A DNA stretch of 60,716 bases from Bacteroidota bacterium (GCA_023426145.1 JAFABG010000023.1:1-60716); one strand, 5' to 3'; shown: positions 16,062 through 25,752, counted from the first letter of the stretch. The notes: a model not told the origin generated them from the letters alone. Numbers and translations: made by a program.

Positions 16062-17010
16062 AGAATATTACCATATAAACGCCAATACGTTTGAGAAGCA
16101 ATACAAGGATTATCTCAGTGGCTTTCGTCAGTGGGAACAATTAGAGCACGCAGATGAATGGTTGGTGTTTCCCAAGAATATAGGGCAAAGCATCTGCATA
16201 GATGAGACCGCTCCAAGCAATGGAGAATTATACACAATAGTTTCAAACAGAGCCTCTCGTGGACGTAAGGGGACTATTATAGCCGTGGCGAGGGGAGTAA
16301 CAGCGGATATTGTATGCGAAGTCCTTATGAGGATAGACAAAAGCCTTCGAGAGCAAGTTAACGAAATAACGATGGACATGTCCAACTCCATGCGCCTTAT
16401 CGCTCGTCGATGTTTTCCAAAGGCGAGACGCACCATCGACCGCTTTCATATCCAGAAATTAGCTTGCGATGCATTGCAGGAAATGCGTATAGCTCATCGT
16501 TGGGATGCCATTCAACGAGATACCGATGCTCGCGAAGAAGCTAAATTATCAGGCGTCTACTATACGCCCTGCACATATCCTAATGGAGATACGCCTAAAC
16601 AACTGCTCGCAAGAAGCCGTTATCTGCTATTCAAATCTCCCGACAAATGGACTAAAAGCCAAAGACAAAGAGCTGAAATCCTATTCCAAGAATATGCAGA
16701 CATCAAAGAAGCATACTCGTTGACTCACTCCTTGAGAATGATTTTTTCTAAAAACACGCATAAAGATGCTGCCAGATTGTCCCTAGCTCGTTGGTACGAC
16801 AAAGTAGACAAATCGGGGTTAAAGAGCTTTAATGTAATAGCCGCGACATTGTATGAACATTATGATGAAGTCCTAAACTTCTTTGTCAATCGTTCAACCA
16901 ACGCATTTGCTGAATCATTCAATGCTAAAATTAAATCTTTTCGTGCTGCACTAAGAGGTGTATCCGATATTAAATTCTTTCTATTCAGACTTTCTTCTAT
17001 TTATGCCTAA
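16027..17010 (+). CDS. ISAon1-family transposase
   Basis: 327-residue DDE-type transposase. Likely catalytic acids are in ICIDETAPSNGEL (first Asp), EITMDMSNSMRLIARRCFP (second Asp) and NAFAESFNAKIKSFR (Glu), and DRFHIQKL is a typical ISL3-like block. It is intact from its ATG within the upstream ORF to the stop 2 bases before the right inverted repeat. The frame is closed at 16015, so translation must start at 16027 or enter by frameshift after that point. Confidence 0.88.
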   Translation: MENSPVTCRTLEEYYHINANTFEKQYKDYLSGFRQWEQLEHADEWLVFPKNIGQSICIDETAPSNGELYTIVSNRASRGRKGTIIAVARGVTADIVCEVLMRIDKSLREQVNEITMDMSNSMRLIARRCFPKARRTIDRFHIQKLACDALQEMRIAHRWDAIQRDTDAREEAKLSGVYYTPCTYPNGDTPKQLLARSRYLLFKSPDKWTKSQRQRAEILFQEYADIKEAYSLTHSLRMIFSKNTHKDAARLSLARWYDKVDKSGLKSFNVIAATLYEHYDEVLNFFVNRSTNAFAESFNAKIKSFRAALRGVSDIKFFLFRLSSIYA

Positions 17011-17034
17011 TCCCCATGGATCTTCCGCTGAGCC

Positions 17035-17320
17035 CAATTCTCACTCGCGTATAATACAATTTCAGTATACGAAAGGTACATAGGTTACTAGAACCATTCA
17101 AATACTTAATAATCAATAGAATAAACCACAAAAGATACAAAATGGTAAAATACAGAGTGACTATATGCACTTTTGTCACTTTGTCACTTTGGGGTGAGGA
17201 AATACAGTCGGTTTGCCGTGAACTTGCCACGTTTTTTTTCGATGTATTAGGTGGATTTTCATCGCTAGGAAGCATCCGAAACTTTCTCTACCGAAAACGA
17301 TAAAATACAATAAGTAGGAG
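17035..17320. other. Gene debris right of the ISAon1-type element
   Basis: Continuation of the sequence split by the insertion at CAATTCTC. No intact gene is visible. It contains the right arm of the inverted repeat (17161-17190) and a 15-bp stretch, ATACAATAAGTAGGA (17305), also present near 15577. Confidence 0.4.
17161..17190 (-). repeat. Inverted repeat, right arm (partner 15320-15350)
   Basis: The complement of 17161-17190 reproduces 15320-15350 apart from one missing base. Each arm contains a GTGACAAA double repeat. Confidence 0.75.
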
Positions 17321-17326
17321 CTAAAT

Positions 17327-17410
17327 AATCATTGGGAAGATTAAAATAATCTTCCCAATGATTGAAGAAAAAGATGGGAAAGATCTGTCCCAATCTTTCC
17401 CATCTTTTTT
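17327..17410 (-). terminator. Double hairpin terminator after the left TlpA-like gene
   Basis: Two consecutive perfect hairpins: a 14-bp stem at 17371-17384/17393-17406 and a 16-bp stem at 17327-17342/17348-17363. Both can act on either strand; they lie just beyond the stop of the minus-strand operon and separate it from the insertion-sequence zone. Confidence 0.65.
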
Positions 17411-17470
17411 ATTTTATATGGAGGTAGTTGCACAATAAATCTACCGGACTTATTTCCAACTAACAAATAT

Positions 17471-18562
17471 TTAATTGCCCCTCGTAGAGGAATTCCCGAA
17501 AATCTCGTCCAACTTATCCGCCAGTGCCTCTTTTCGAAGCCCTTTGCTGACAATCTTCCCATCCGGACTGATAAGTACGATGTGAGGAATGGTCAACACG
17601 GCATACTGCTTAGCTATTTTCCCGTTTTGATCACTAAGCTGCAACCAGCTACATCCTTCCTCTTTCAAAGCCTGTTTCCACCGATCCAGATTCTTGTCCA
17701 ACGAGATACCGATCACTTTAAACTTCTCGCCACCGTATTTCTTTTCCAAACGGGCTATATTGGGAAATTCATTGCGACATGGCGCACACCACGATGCCCA
17801 GAAGTCTAGCAAGATATACTTTCCCCTCTCGGCGGATAAAGTAAAACTACTTCCATCTTCGGCTGTTACAGTGAAATCCGGTGCGAAAACACCTTCTTCC
17901 GTACGATTCAAGTCTTCGGCATACGCCCTCATGCGGATTACTTGTGGATCATTGTTGAAGCAGGTATCGAGAATCGCTATCGCGTCTTTCAATTGTTTCC
18001 CAGTCATCCGCGCCGATTTAAAGTTGAGCAGACGCAATGAAAGCACAGAGGCTGGATACGTGCGAATGAAGTTCATCTCGGCCTGTTCCAATTGCTCATT
18101 TTTCAGTTTGATCTCGTTCTTGAGGCTGTCCTTTACGTGGGCTGAATTGCCAGTATATTGGGACAAGGTGGTATGAAGGCTTCCTATTACGTCATACAGT
18201 GGATTGACATCACGATTAAAAATCAGATTTTCTTCGTTTGTCCGGGTTCCTGTCACTGTAGACTGATAACGCTCGCCAGACACACGGATATCTCCATTTT
18301 CCAAATACAAATCGGCCAAAGGCACAAACTTGTTCTTGAAAGATAACGTTGCCCAGATCGGTTTAGGTGTATCTCCGCCTTTAAACCGATATACGCCTTT
18401 CTTTATGACGGTACTGTCGATGGCTACAGCAGGCGGTCCTACTAGTTTAAGGTACAACATGGTACCGTCTTCAACATCAGACACCTTTCCGTAAATACGA
18501 AAGCCCGGTTTTTGGCAAGAAAATAGCATGACGAGACATGCCAGGTAAATTACTTTATTCAT
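17471..18562 (-). CDS. DUF4369/TlpA-type thioredoxin-like lipoprotein (left locus)
   Basis: Predicted envelope-anchored thiol-disulfide protein. A lipoprotein signal (LVMLFSCQ) is followed by an N-terminal beta-rich DUF4369-like region, a helical middle, and a C-terminal TlpA/AhpC-type thioredoxin fold with FWASWCAPCR (CxxC at about 259 and 262) and the cis-proline loop LTIPHIV. The ATG at 18562 is preferred because it places the lipid Cys correctly and lies 2 bases after the upstream gene's stop; an in-frame ATG at 18583 would overlap it. It is the last gene of the left SusCD locus and has a positional paralogue at 36794. Its partner could be a disulfide-bearing or redox-active cargo, which is inference. 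Confidence 0.88.
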   Translation of the reverse strand: MNKVIYLACLVMLFSCQKPGFRIYGKVSDVEDGTMLYLKLVGPPAVAIDSTVIKKGVYRFKGGDTPKPIWATLSFKNKFVPLADLYLENGDIRVSGERYQSTVTGTRTNEENLIFNRDVNPLYDVIGSLHTTLSQYTGNSAHVKDSLKNEIKLKNEQLEQAEMNFIRTYPASVLSLRLLNFKSARMTGKQLKDAIAILDTCFNNDPQVIRMRAYAEDLNRTEEGVFAPDFTVTAEDGSSFTLSAERGKYILLDFWASWCAPCRNEFPNIARLEKKYGGEKFKVIGISLDKNLDRWKQALKEEGCSWLQLSDQNGKIAKQYAVLTIPHIVLISPDGKIVSKGLRKEALADKLDEIFGNSSTRGN

Positions 18563-18564
18563 TC

Positions 18565-20025
18565 TTACATGATTTTTCGACAAATACTTATTATTTTTCC
18601 ACCAACGTGGTCATAACGTTTCAAAATTTCGCCACCTGCTGTCAATGTCGGATTAATAATCAGCAAGCTACCCGTGCGTTCGGTGTTGCTCCCTGTTATA
18701 GCGATACCAAATTCATCAATCTCTTTATTGACGTCATAAGCATATTGCATGGCGGCTATACGACCTTCATAAGTCGCAATGTTGTTCAGCGCACCTGCAC
18801 CTGCTGAAAGGGCTTCCAAGTTGAGCGCTTTCAACTGATTGCCTGTACCAATCATCAAGTAAGGTATATTGCGATGCGGAGCGAAACAGCTTTCGTCATC
18901 AACGGCTCCATCCGGAAATTCATAGCGAGCCACCAATGTGAAAATACCCGCATAGGTGGAAGTCATTACGTCTAGCACATATTTTCCTTCGGGGGTTTTA
19001 ACGATGCTAAGCGCTTTCTGATCTTTGCTTTGTCCCATCCAGACGGATGTTCCTTTTACATTATTCGGATCAAAGTCGGCAGTAGAACTAGCCTCATCAA
19101 CACTCAGAGGGGATACTATAGTTGACAGCGATGAACGATTGAAGTATACATAGCGATGATTCAGTTCATCCAGCGCCACGTAATAGTCACCGTGAGGTTT
19201 GGTAAAGTAAGCACCTATCTGATAATCTTTGTCGTCTCCTTCCAACGGATACTGATAGTAGGCATCCTCCGGTGTACCCATCGAACCGGTTAGCTTCGCA
19301 TAGATTTTCCCTTTATGGATCATAAACAAAGAATAATCGTTACCGTAATACTCTGCATTGATATTCTGCAACTGCAAACCTCCGGGGCGAAACTCGTCTT
19401 CGTAATATTTCACCCGAAGCAGACTGCTACCATCTAGTTCTGCACTTTTGCCATCTTTGCAAAGCACGCTGATACGATCTTTATAGGCTCCCGTAGAACC
19501 ATCCTGATAACGCAGTTGCTTTACCATTAATGGACTACCCGAGAGGGCTTCTCCGTTCACTTCTTGATAAACATCTTCGTACAATGACTGTTTATCTTCA
19601 TAAGATTGGAACGACAGACAGGCTGCATTGTTCAGCACACTGAAAATCATCCATCCGCTCTGGAATGGAGAAACAACAGCAATCTCCATACGCTTAGCGT
19701 AGCGTACATTCGTACTGAGGTCGATCACCTCGAATGTCAATGGGTCTTTCGAAGCTAGCACATCGGTGAAGGTATAGTCGAGTACCGGTGTGGTAGCGAG
19801 CGTATCGCTTCCGATGCGCCAACAATATGCCAGGTTATCAGCAGTCAGCTCGGTGGTAATCTTCGGAGCAATCATTTGATGTTCCTGCAAGATGAACCGA
19901 TACGAGTCGGCCACTCCCTCAATAGTCACTTCCTTAAGGGGAGTATAATCGTAATTTCCATCATCGCTGATACAAGCATTCAGAAGCAGTATCGCGGAAA
20001 ATAGAAGGGGATATATCTTTTTCAT
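18565..20025 (-). CDS. PKD-like family surface lipoprotein (left locus)
   Basis: 486 residues with a lipoprotein signal (LLLNAC) followed by ISDDGNYDYTPL; acidic residues just after the lipid Cys favour surface export in Bacteroidetes. The N-terminal ~120 residues look like two PKD/Ig-like beta domains, and the rest is beta-rich with repeated strands, possibly a propeller. The protein matches the right-locus protein at 35187 in position and in the DDGNYDY start. It is probably a surface cargo-binding partner of SusC/SusD; no enzyme motif is seen. Confidence 0.8.
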   Translation of the reverse strand: MKKIYPLLFSAILLLNACISDDGNYDYTPLKEVTIEGVADSYRFILQEHQMIAPKITTELTADNLAYCWRIGSDTLATTPVLDYTFTDVLASKDPLTFEVIDLSTNVRYAKRMEIAVVSPFQSGWMIFSVLNNAACLSFQSYEDKQSLYEDVYQEVNGEALSGSPLMVKQLRYQDGSTGAYKDRISVLCKDGKSAELDGSSLLRVKYYEDEFRPGGLQLQNINAEYYGNDYSLFMIHKGKIYAKLTGSMGTPEDAYYQYPLEGDDKDYQIGAYFTKPHGDYYVALDELNHRYVYFNRSSLSTIVSPLSVDEASSTADFDPNNVKGTSVWMGQSKDQKALSIVKTPEGKYVLDVMTSTYAGIFTLVARYEFPDGAVDDESCFAPHRNIPYLMIGTGNQLKALNLEALSAGAGALNNIATYEGRIAAMQYAYDVNKEIDEFGIAITGSNTERTGSLLIINPTLTAGGEILKRYDHVGGKIISICRKIM

Positions 20026-20039
20026 ATCTGTATTTTTTA

Positions 20040-20819
20040 TTAATAACTACCTAAACTCTGTGCCACTGGCTTCTTGAGATCCTCATCGTAAGGATTGCCT
20101 TTATCATTGTAAAGCCAATTCTTGAATGCCATGATCGTACTGAACACTTCAGAAATTCTATAATTCTTATAAATATAGTTTCCCGAACCATAGTCCAACC
20201 ACTGGATATACTTCTCGGCCTCAAAAGGATCTGTTCCGTCCTCTACTTGCATAAATTCCAACCACAGGCGTAGTTTGGTAGTAGAGTAAGTTCCTAGATA
20301 ACGGTCGTAGATTGTAGCACTCCACCAGTCGGGTTTCACAAGCTGATCGGTTATAACGATTTTCACGCGGTCGATAGGTCCGGCTTTGAAGTTCTCATTA
20401 TCCACTAGTTGAAGAGTCAGTTCGAATGACTTTTCTTTCATATCCGCTGTACGAAGCAGGGTAACAGTAGCTACACCATTATTCTGGCTGGCAGGAATCA
20501 ACTGACCAGCCTGCCAATCAATCTTATAATGCACACCTTCTACAGCTGTAGTCAGCGAATCGACTACTTCCCAAGCAAAGGACATATCTCTATCAGCAAA
20601 ACGCCCTGCATAGATCACAGGTATTTCAAACGTCTTTTCGGTGACAGAAGCATCCGAAAAAGTGAACGTGAACGAGGTGGAAGGAATGGTAGCCTCATCC
20701 TTGACATCAAAATTAAATGAGATGTAGTTGTGCGCGTCGAAAACCTCTACCTCATCCTTAGAGCAGCTTCCGGCAAAGAAAACTACCACTGTCAATAACA
20801 AATATATTAATGGTCTCAT
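20040..20819 (-). CDS. DUF4843 domain lipoprotein (left locus)
   Basis: 259 residues with a lipoprotein signal (VVVFFAGSC) and an acidic SKDEVE stretch after the Cys, suggesting surface exposure. The body is predicted all-beta with the YISFNFDVKD opening and VEGVHYKI block that recall DUF4843 proteins, which typically follow SusD and are thought to be Ig-like accessory binding proteins. The paralogue in the right locus is at 34464. No catalytic residues are apparent. Confidence 0.82.
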   Translation of the reverse strand: MRPLIYLLLTVVVFFAGSCSKDEVEVFDAHNYISFNFDVKDEATIPSTSFTFTFSDASVTEKTFEIPVIYAGRFADRDMSFAWEVVDSLTTAVEGVHYKIDWQAGQLIPASQNNGVATVTLLRTADMKEKSFELTLQLVDNENFKAGPIDRVKIVITDQLVKPDWWSATIYDRYLGTYSTTKLRLWLEFMQVEDGTDPFEAEKYIQWLDYGSGNYIYKNYRISEVFSTIMAFKNWLYNDKGNPYDEDLKKPVAQSLGSY

Positions 20820-20839
20820 ATCGTCGTTATTTTTAGATT

Positions 20840-22291
20840 TTAATTACCTGTTTGAGAAGAGGAAGGAATATTGCCGTATTCTTTTTCATCTTCCGGCAAG
20901 GGCAACGTATAATATTCCGGCTTCATCTGCGTCGTCATGCTCGAAGACCAAGGGCTGAATTCAGGAATCGCGTTCAGCTTCAACCGTTTATACATAAAGA
21001 ATGTTTGTCCCTCAGCATAAGTCTCCTTACGAGTTTCCTTGCGTACATATTCCATCAACTGAGTTTCGGATGCATCCGCTGCTATTCCTTTATCGGCCGA
21101 CAAATAACCTCGGTGCAGTTTTAGCTCTCGCAACAAGCGGATGGCTTCGCCCGGTTCCTGCGTGATATTACATTCGGCTGCAATCAGATACATCTCGCCC
21201 AAACGAATCAAGGGAACAGTCTCCTTCATCAACGTAGAAGTAAAGTGTGGCTTCTGGTCGTATTTGCTGGAAATCACCTTATTATTTTTCTTATCATTCT
21301 TGAGTAGATACAAATAGCGATAGTCATTGCTGTCTTCAAATACGCTTAGCCCGTAAATTCCCCATCCATCTGAAAGCGAATATTTCTCAGAGGTAAAATA
21401 GGTATCATAATACGTACTAAGTTTCGGTACGTTCAGGGCACAGATTAGTTCCGAAGTAAACACTCGGTCGGCATAGTCACCTGTAAGTACTGATGCATCT
21501 ACCCACTCAAATGGGCCTTCTTCGATCACCTTCATGGCATACTTCAGTGCTTCGCTCTTGTTATTGATATACATGTACACACGAGCTTTGAGAGCCTGCA
21601 CCGCCCAATAGTTGAAACGGTATTGGCGGTTAGCTAGAAAATCGCCCTTACCCGAAGAAGTTATTGTACGATCGGAGAGAATCGGATCGCCGCCATCTAT
21701 GAAAAGCTTCTCAGCCTGATCCAAATCGGTGAAAATCTTCTTGACAACGTTTTCCTCTGTGAGATGCGGATATCTCACCCGTTCGTATGTTTCGACATAA
21801 GGAATAGAAATTGTCTTTTCATTTCCGGTATACGCAGGAGCGAATATCCGCAAAAGATCAAAGTGCGTAAAAGCACGCATTGTCAGCGCTTCTGCCTCCA
21901 GAATGTCACCTTCTCCGTCAGAAAAAAGAGATTTACGGGCTTCAAGATCTTTGAGGATGCTGTTGACATTGGCAATATTGTTATATGAAGTCGACCATAT
22001 CGCGTCAATAGTAGGCCGAATGTCGGTCGATAGATAATTGTAGTTCTGAATAGGCGTCCAAACATAGTTTCGAGCCAATCCTTCAAACATTCCATAGGTT
22101 AGTTGATGACCATAGAGCGAAGGGTTAATCATATTGATGTACGTTCCGTAGAGCATCTGTTTAAAGCCGTCTTCGGTTTCAATCAAGTCGTCCCGGTCTT
22201 TTTCAGTAGACGGGGCTACGTCCAGCCAATCACTACATGCTGAAAAGACTAGAAGGGAGGCTGTGAGAAGAGAATATATTACTTTTTTCAT
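20840..22291 (-). CDS. SusD/RagB-family nutrient-binding lipoprotein (left locus)
   Basis: 483 residues, lipoprotein signal ending LLVFSACSDWLDVAPS, the usual SusD start. Helical TPR-like repeats and the closing block with R/K-ETYAEGQTFFMYKRL plus the C-terminal LPLPEDEKEYG are family hallmarks. It would sit as a lid on the SusC pore encoded immediately upstream (12-base gap) and capture cargo at the surface. No glycan-binding residues can be read by eye, and no glycosidase accompanies it, so the ligand need not be a polysaccharide. Confidence 0.93.
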   Translation of the reverse strand: MKKVIYSLLTASLLVFSACSDWLDVAPSTEKDRDDLIETEDGFKQMLYGTYINMINPSLYGHQLTYGMFEGLARNYVWTPIQNYNYLSTDIRPTIDAIWSTSYNNIANVNSILKDLEARKSLFSDGEGDILEAEALTMRAFTHFDLLRIFAPAYTGNEKTISIPYVETYERVRYPHLTEENVVKKIFTDLDQAEKLFIDGGDPILSDRTITSSGKGDFLANRQYRFNYWAVQALKARVYMYINNKSEALKYAMKVIEEGPFEWVDASVLTGDYADRVFTSELICALNVPKLSTYYDTYFTSEKYSLSDGWGIYGLSVFEDSNDYRYLYLLKNDKKNNKVISSKYDQKPHFTSTLMKETVPLIRLGEMYLIAAECNITQEPGEAIRLLRELKLHRGYLSADKGIAADASETQLMEYVRKETRKETYAEGQTFFMYKRLKLNAIPEFSPWSSSMTTQMKPEYYTLPLPEDEKEYGNIPSSSQTGN

Positions 22292-22303
22292 AACTTTTGT
22301 TTT

Positions 22304-25300
22304 TTAAAAGTTTGCACGAAGTCCGAGTGTAAATGCACGAGCATACGGATAAGAAGTTCCTCTTTCGCGTTTAACCGTGGAGAAATACAAGACGTCGGAC
22401 ATATTGAATGATAACCTCATGCTTTGCAGATGCAATGGAGAGATATACTTACGTGGCAACTCATATTGCAGAGAAAGTGAAGACAGTTGTAGATAGTTCA
22501 AGTCTTGTACAAAACGAGAACTTGCATACGTGAAATATTGCGAATAGCGAGCAGTCAGATTGGCTTTGTATTTCACCACATCTCCTGGTTTCTGCCATGT
22601 TTCAGTCAGTACTCGTTTATCCACATTCTGGAACTTATTAGAGTTTTCCACTTTGTCGACCAATGTCTGATTGTAAGCTTGTCCACCATAAGAATAAGAG
22701 AAGGTAGCGTTCAGGTACAAACCTTTCCAGCCAACGTTCGTACCGAAAGTTCCCCGAACCTTAGCTTCAGTATCTCCTACCACGACTTTGTTGTCGGCAC
22801 TCCATTCAGTAGTCGGTTTACCGTCTTTAGTCAGGAAAAACTCTTTGCCTGTCATCGGATCGATACCTAACGAACGTACAGCGTAAATAGCTGTAGACGA
22901 CTGACCTTCTTCGTATCGGGTCAAGAATTTATGAGACGCTTGCATATACTCCTGATCTGTATATCCCGCAGAGGAGTCCGTCTTCTTATTATACGATTCC
23001 AGTGCCGAAGAGATGGCGAGGATCTTATTGCTATTATGGCTTGCCGATGCAAACAAAGCGACATTGAACTTCGGTTTTTTAATGATAAACGCACGCAGAG
23101 AAAGTTCGTATCCCTGATTTTTCATCTTTCCCAAGTTCTCGGTATAGCTGCTAAACCCTATAGAAGGTGGAGTCGTTACCGGAAGCACCATATCTGAAGT
23201 CGTTTTGTTGTAGTAGCCAACCGAGAAATCGATCCGGTCGAAAACGCCTATCGTAGCTCCTAACTCATAAGAACGTGTACTCTGCCAACGCAAATTTTCG
23301 TTACCTAGTGAAAGAAGAGTAACTCCGATATTCCCATCGTAACGGTCGTTCTTCGTATATTGGTACATATCTCTAGCCTGATAGGGAGCAAAGTTTACCG
23401 AGCCGGTTTCACCGTACGTAGCCCGTACCTTCAACATATTGACAAACTCAAGTCTTTTAATAAAAGCCTCGTTGTGAAGATTCCATCCGATACCTAAGCT
23501 ATAGAACGGAGCGACTTTCTCTTTCGAACCGAACTGCGAAGAACCATCCAAACGATAAGAGAAGTCGAACAAATAACGACTGTCGTAAGCATAGTTGGCA
23601 GACGCGAAGAAACTAGCCATACGTGCATGACCTTCCGAGTTAGCAGGTGTTCCTCCTTCTTCGTAACCATTAGCATAAGCAGGTTGAGCAGCGTCTTCAG
23701 CACCAAAGCCTTGAGCAGTAAAGCCGTACAGCGTGCTTTTCGAATCGGAAAGCGAAGTACCGGCTGAAGCAGTAACAAAGTGTTTATCAAATACCTTGGA
23801 ATAGGTCAACATGACGTTTCCTTCCAACGATTCCTGAAAGCTTTCGGAGTAGGTATACTTTCCTCTCTTGTCTTCGTCGGTATCAGTTTCAGTAGTGAAA
23901 CCATAGTCTACATACGTGGCGGAGTTGGGCGACAAGAAAGCGGTTGATTTCAATTGAGACTTAGTATAGCTCACGCGTCCGTTGAATCGAAGAGTAGGCA
24001 GAATAGTCCAGTCGAACGAGAAGTTCTCATTGATATTCATATTTTCGCTCTTCTTTTCATTGCCCACATTCGCTTCGTACAAAGGATTCACGGGAATGTT
24101 ATTACTATTTCCCCAAATGTTGTAGGGACTTCCTTGTTCATTTACATAATAGTAATACTTATACAACTTTCCGTTTTCATCGTGAATGGGATAAAACGAG
24201 TTGATTTTGGTATAATCGCTGAAATCACCGTAAGGAGAGTCTGTCGTTTTCCGCTGTCCTACAGTCAGGTAGTTGGTAAACAGCAACTTGTCATTGAGAT
24301 TATACGAAAGATTGACGCCAATCCCGTAGTTATTGCGAGAAGACTTCTTCATCACTCCTGGATTACCGGAATAATTAAGATCTAGTCCGTAGCGCATACG
24401 TCCGTCACCTCCCGAAAGGTTAAGTGAGTGTCTTTGTCCAACTGAATTCCGCACTGGCTGACTCAACCAATCGGTATCAACTCCCTGTGCTACCCATTTG
24501 GTAATCTGGTTGTATGCCGGACTAAGTGTACCGTCGTCGAGCCGATACATACCCAAACGGTCATACAATTGTAAGTTCTCACGAGCATTCAATAAATCGT
24601 AGCTAGACAAGTCCGGCAAGTCGAAGTTTACATCCAACGAGTAGCTGACCCGCAATTCTCCTTCTTTAGGCTGAACAGTTTTCACTACAATAACTCCATT
24701 GGCTGCTCTCGAACCGTAAATGGCTCCGGCAGCAGCGTCTTTCAGAATCGTAACAGACTCTACTCTATTCATATCTAGATCTACAATGGTTTCCAAGGTC
24801 GTTTGGTATCCATCTAGAATAAACAACGGTTGGTTGGGATCGCTCATCAAACCCGATTTATCAATATTTTCAAACCCCTGAAAGGAGTTTTCTCCGCGGA
24901 ATCTGATCTTGGGCATTGTATTGGGGTCTGATCCCATTTCCGTATTCTCGGCTATACTAATAGAGGGGTCCAGAATACTCAAACTTTTAATCAAGTTCTG
25001 ATGTCCCACGGTTTTAAGGTCTTCACCTTTATATACGGAAGCATTACCCGTAAAGCTCTTCGCATTATGAGTAACAAGTCCCGTAACAACAACCTCTTCT
25101 ATGGCATGCGTATCGTCGAACATTGTAACACTCAGCTTACGACCGGTAAAGGGAAGGCTCGTTCTCTTCATTCCCGTAAAAGAGAATACAACGTTTTTCA
25201 CGTCTTCGGGATTTGCCAAAGGAATACTAAATTCTCCATTCATATCGGACACCCCACCTATAGTCGGTGAATTAGTCGTGATATTGACTCCCGGCAACGG

Positions 25301-25708
25301 GGTTCCTTCTTGATCTACTACTGTACCGAAAAGCTTTTTCTTTTCGGCCCCTTTCTTCACGGCGGCAATGGTGATGTACTTTTTAGTTATTTTGTAAGAA
25401 AGTGGGTAAGAACCTATGATGGCCTGCATCACCTCCTCAATGGGACGCTGTTTGACAGAAGCAGTTACTTTGTAGTTTTGAATTTCGTCGTAGGTAAATA
25501 AGATTTTGTAATGACTCATTTGCTCTACCTTCTTCAGAGCAGATGACATCGATTCGTTTTGGCAATCGAGTGAGAATTTCTGTCGGGAATCCGTTTGGGA
25601 TGAAACGGGATTTTGCAATCCCAAGAGCAACACGCCAAACAGAAACAAGAATTTCCATGGGGGAATTCTTCCCGGACATTCCGGCAATTTTAGTCTTTCC
25701 ATATTCAT
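22304..25708 (-). CDS. SusC/RagA-family TonB-dependent transporter with STN domain (left locus)
   Basis: 1134 residues. After the signal peptide comes an STN (secretin/TonB short N-terminal) domain at about 40-100, then a carboxypeptidase-regulatory-like domain (about 125-200), the plug with EEVVVTGLV and RAANGVIVVKT (about 205-330), and the 22-strand barrel ending in an aromatic residue (LGLRANF). The STN domain is the module that passes an occupancy signal to a FecR-type anti-sigma, and FecR and ECF sigma genes lie directly upstream. It is clearly paralogous to the SusC at 29870, sharing long blocks such as PNQPLFILDG and PDLSSYDL. Confidence 0.95.
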   Translation of the reverse strand: MNMERLKLPECPGRIPPWKFLFLFGVLLLGLQNPVSSQTDSRQKFSLDCQNESMSSALKKVEQMSHYKILFTYDEIQNYKVTASVKQRPIEEVMQAIIGSYPLSYKITKKYITIAAVKKGAEKKKLFGTVVDQEGTPLPGVNITTNSPTIGGVSDMNGEFSIPLANPEDVKNVVFSFTGMKRTSLPFTGRKLSVTMFDDTHAIEEVVVTGLVTHNAKSFTGNASVYKGEDLKTVGHQNLIKSLSILDPSISIAENTEMGSDPNTMPKIRFRGENSFQGFENIDKSGLMSDPNQPLFILDGYQTTLETIVDLDMNRVESVTILKDAAAGAIYGSRAANGVIVVKTVQPKEGELRVSYSLDVNFDLPDLSSYDLLNARENLQLYDRLGMYRLDDGTLSPAYNQITKWVAQGVDTDWLSQPVRNSVGQRHSLNLSGGDGRMRYGLDLNYSGNPGVMKKSSRNNYGIGVNLSYNLNDKLLFTNYLTVGQRKTTDSPYGDFSDYTKINSFYPIHDENGKLYKYYYYVNEQGSPYNIWGNSNNIPVNPLYEANVGNEKKSENMNINENFSFDWTILPTLRFNGRVSYTKSQLKSTAFLSPNSATYVDYGFTTETDTDEDKRGKYTYSESFQESLEGNVMLTYSKVFDKHFVTASAGTSLSDSKSTLYGFTAQGFGAEDAAQPAYANGYEEGGTPANSEGHARMASFFASANYAYDSRYLFDFSYRLDGSSQFGSKEKVAPFYSLGIGWNLHNEAFIKRLEFVNMLKVRATYGETGSVNFAPYQARDMYQYTKNDRYDGNIGVTLLSLGNENLRWQSTRSYELGATIGVFDRIDFSVGYYNKTTSDMVLPVTTPPSIGFSSYTENLGKMKNQGYELSLRAFIIKKPKFNVALFASASHNSNKILAISSALESYNKKTDSSAGYTDQEYMQASHKFLTRYEEGQSSTAIYAVRSLGIDPMTGKEFFLTKDGKPTTEWSADNKVVVGDTEAKVRGTFGTNVGWKGLYLNATFSYSYGGQAYNQTLVDKVENSNKFQNVDKRVLTETWQKPGDVVKYKANLTARYSQYFTYASSRFVQDLNYLQLSSLSLQYELPRKYISPLHLQSMRLSFNMSDVLYFSTVKRERGTSYPYARAFTLGLRANF

Positions 25709-25752
25709 TTAATGTTTGATTAGAAACTTAATTCAATGATAATACGGATAAG

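Larger units (their letters stand above)
15633..17034 (+). mobile_element. ISAon1-type insertion sequence
   Basis: A 1402-bp element bounded by 23-bp inverted repeats with one mismatch: 15633-15655 begins GGCTCAGCGGAAGATTCATG, and 17012-17034 is its complement. It is flanked by CAATTCTC at 15625-15632 and 17035-17042, a perfect 8-bp target duplication. It encodes two overlapping transposase ORFs. Boundaries are read directly from the sequence; the family name rests on the recognised two-part transposase. Confidence 0.9.

Noticed and set aside
12412..17034. Composite transposon made of the two insertion sequences
   Set aside because: The two elements belong to different families with different ends and each has its own private target duplication, so they moved independently.
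25101..25501. Small plus-strand genes inside the left susC
   Set aside because: Open frames antisense to a strongly conserved SusC coding region are expected and show no independent features.
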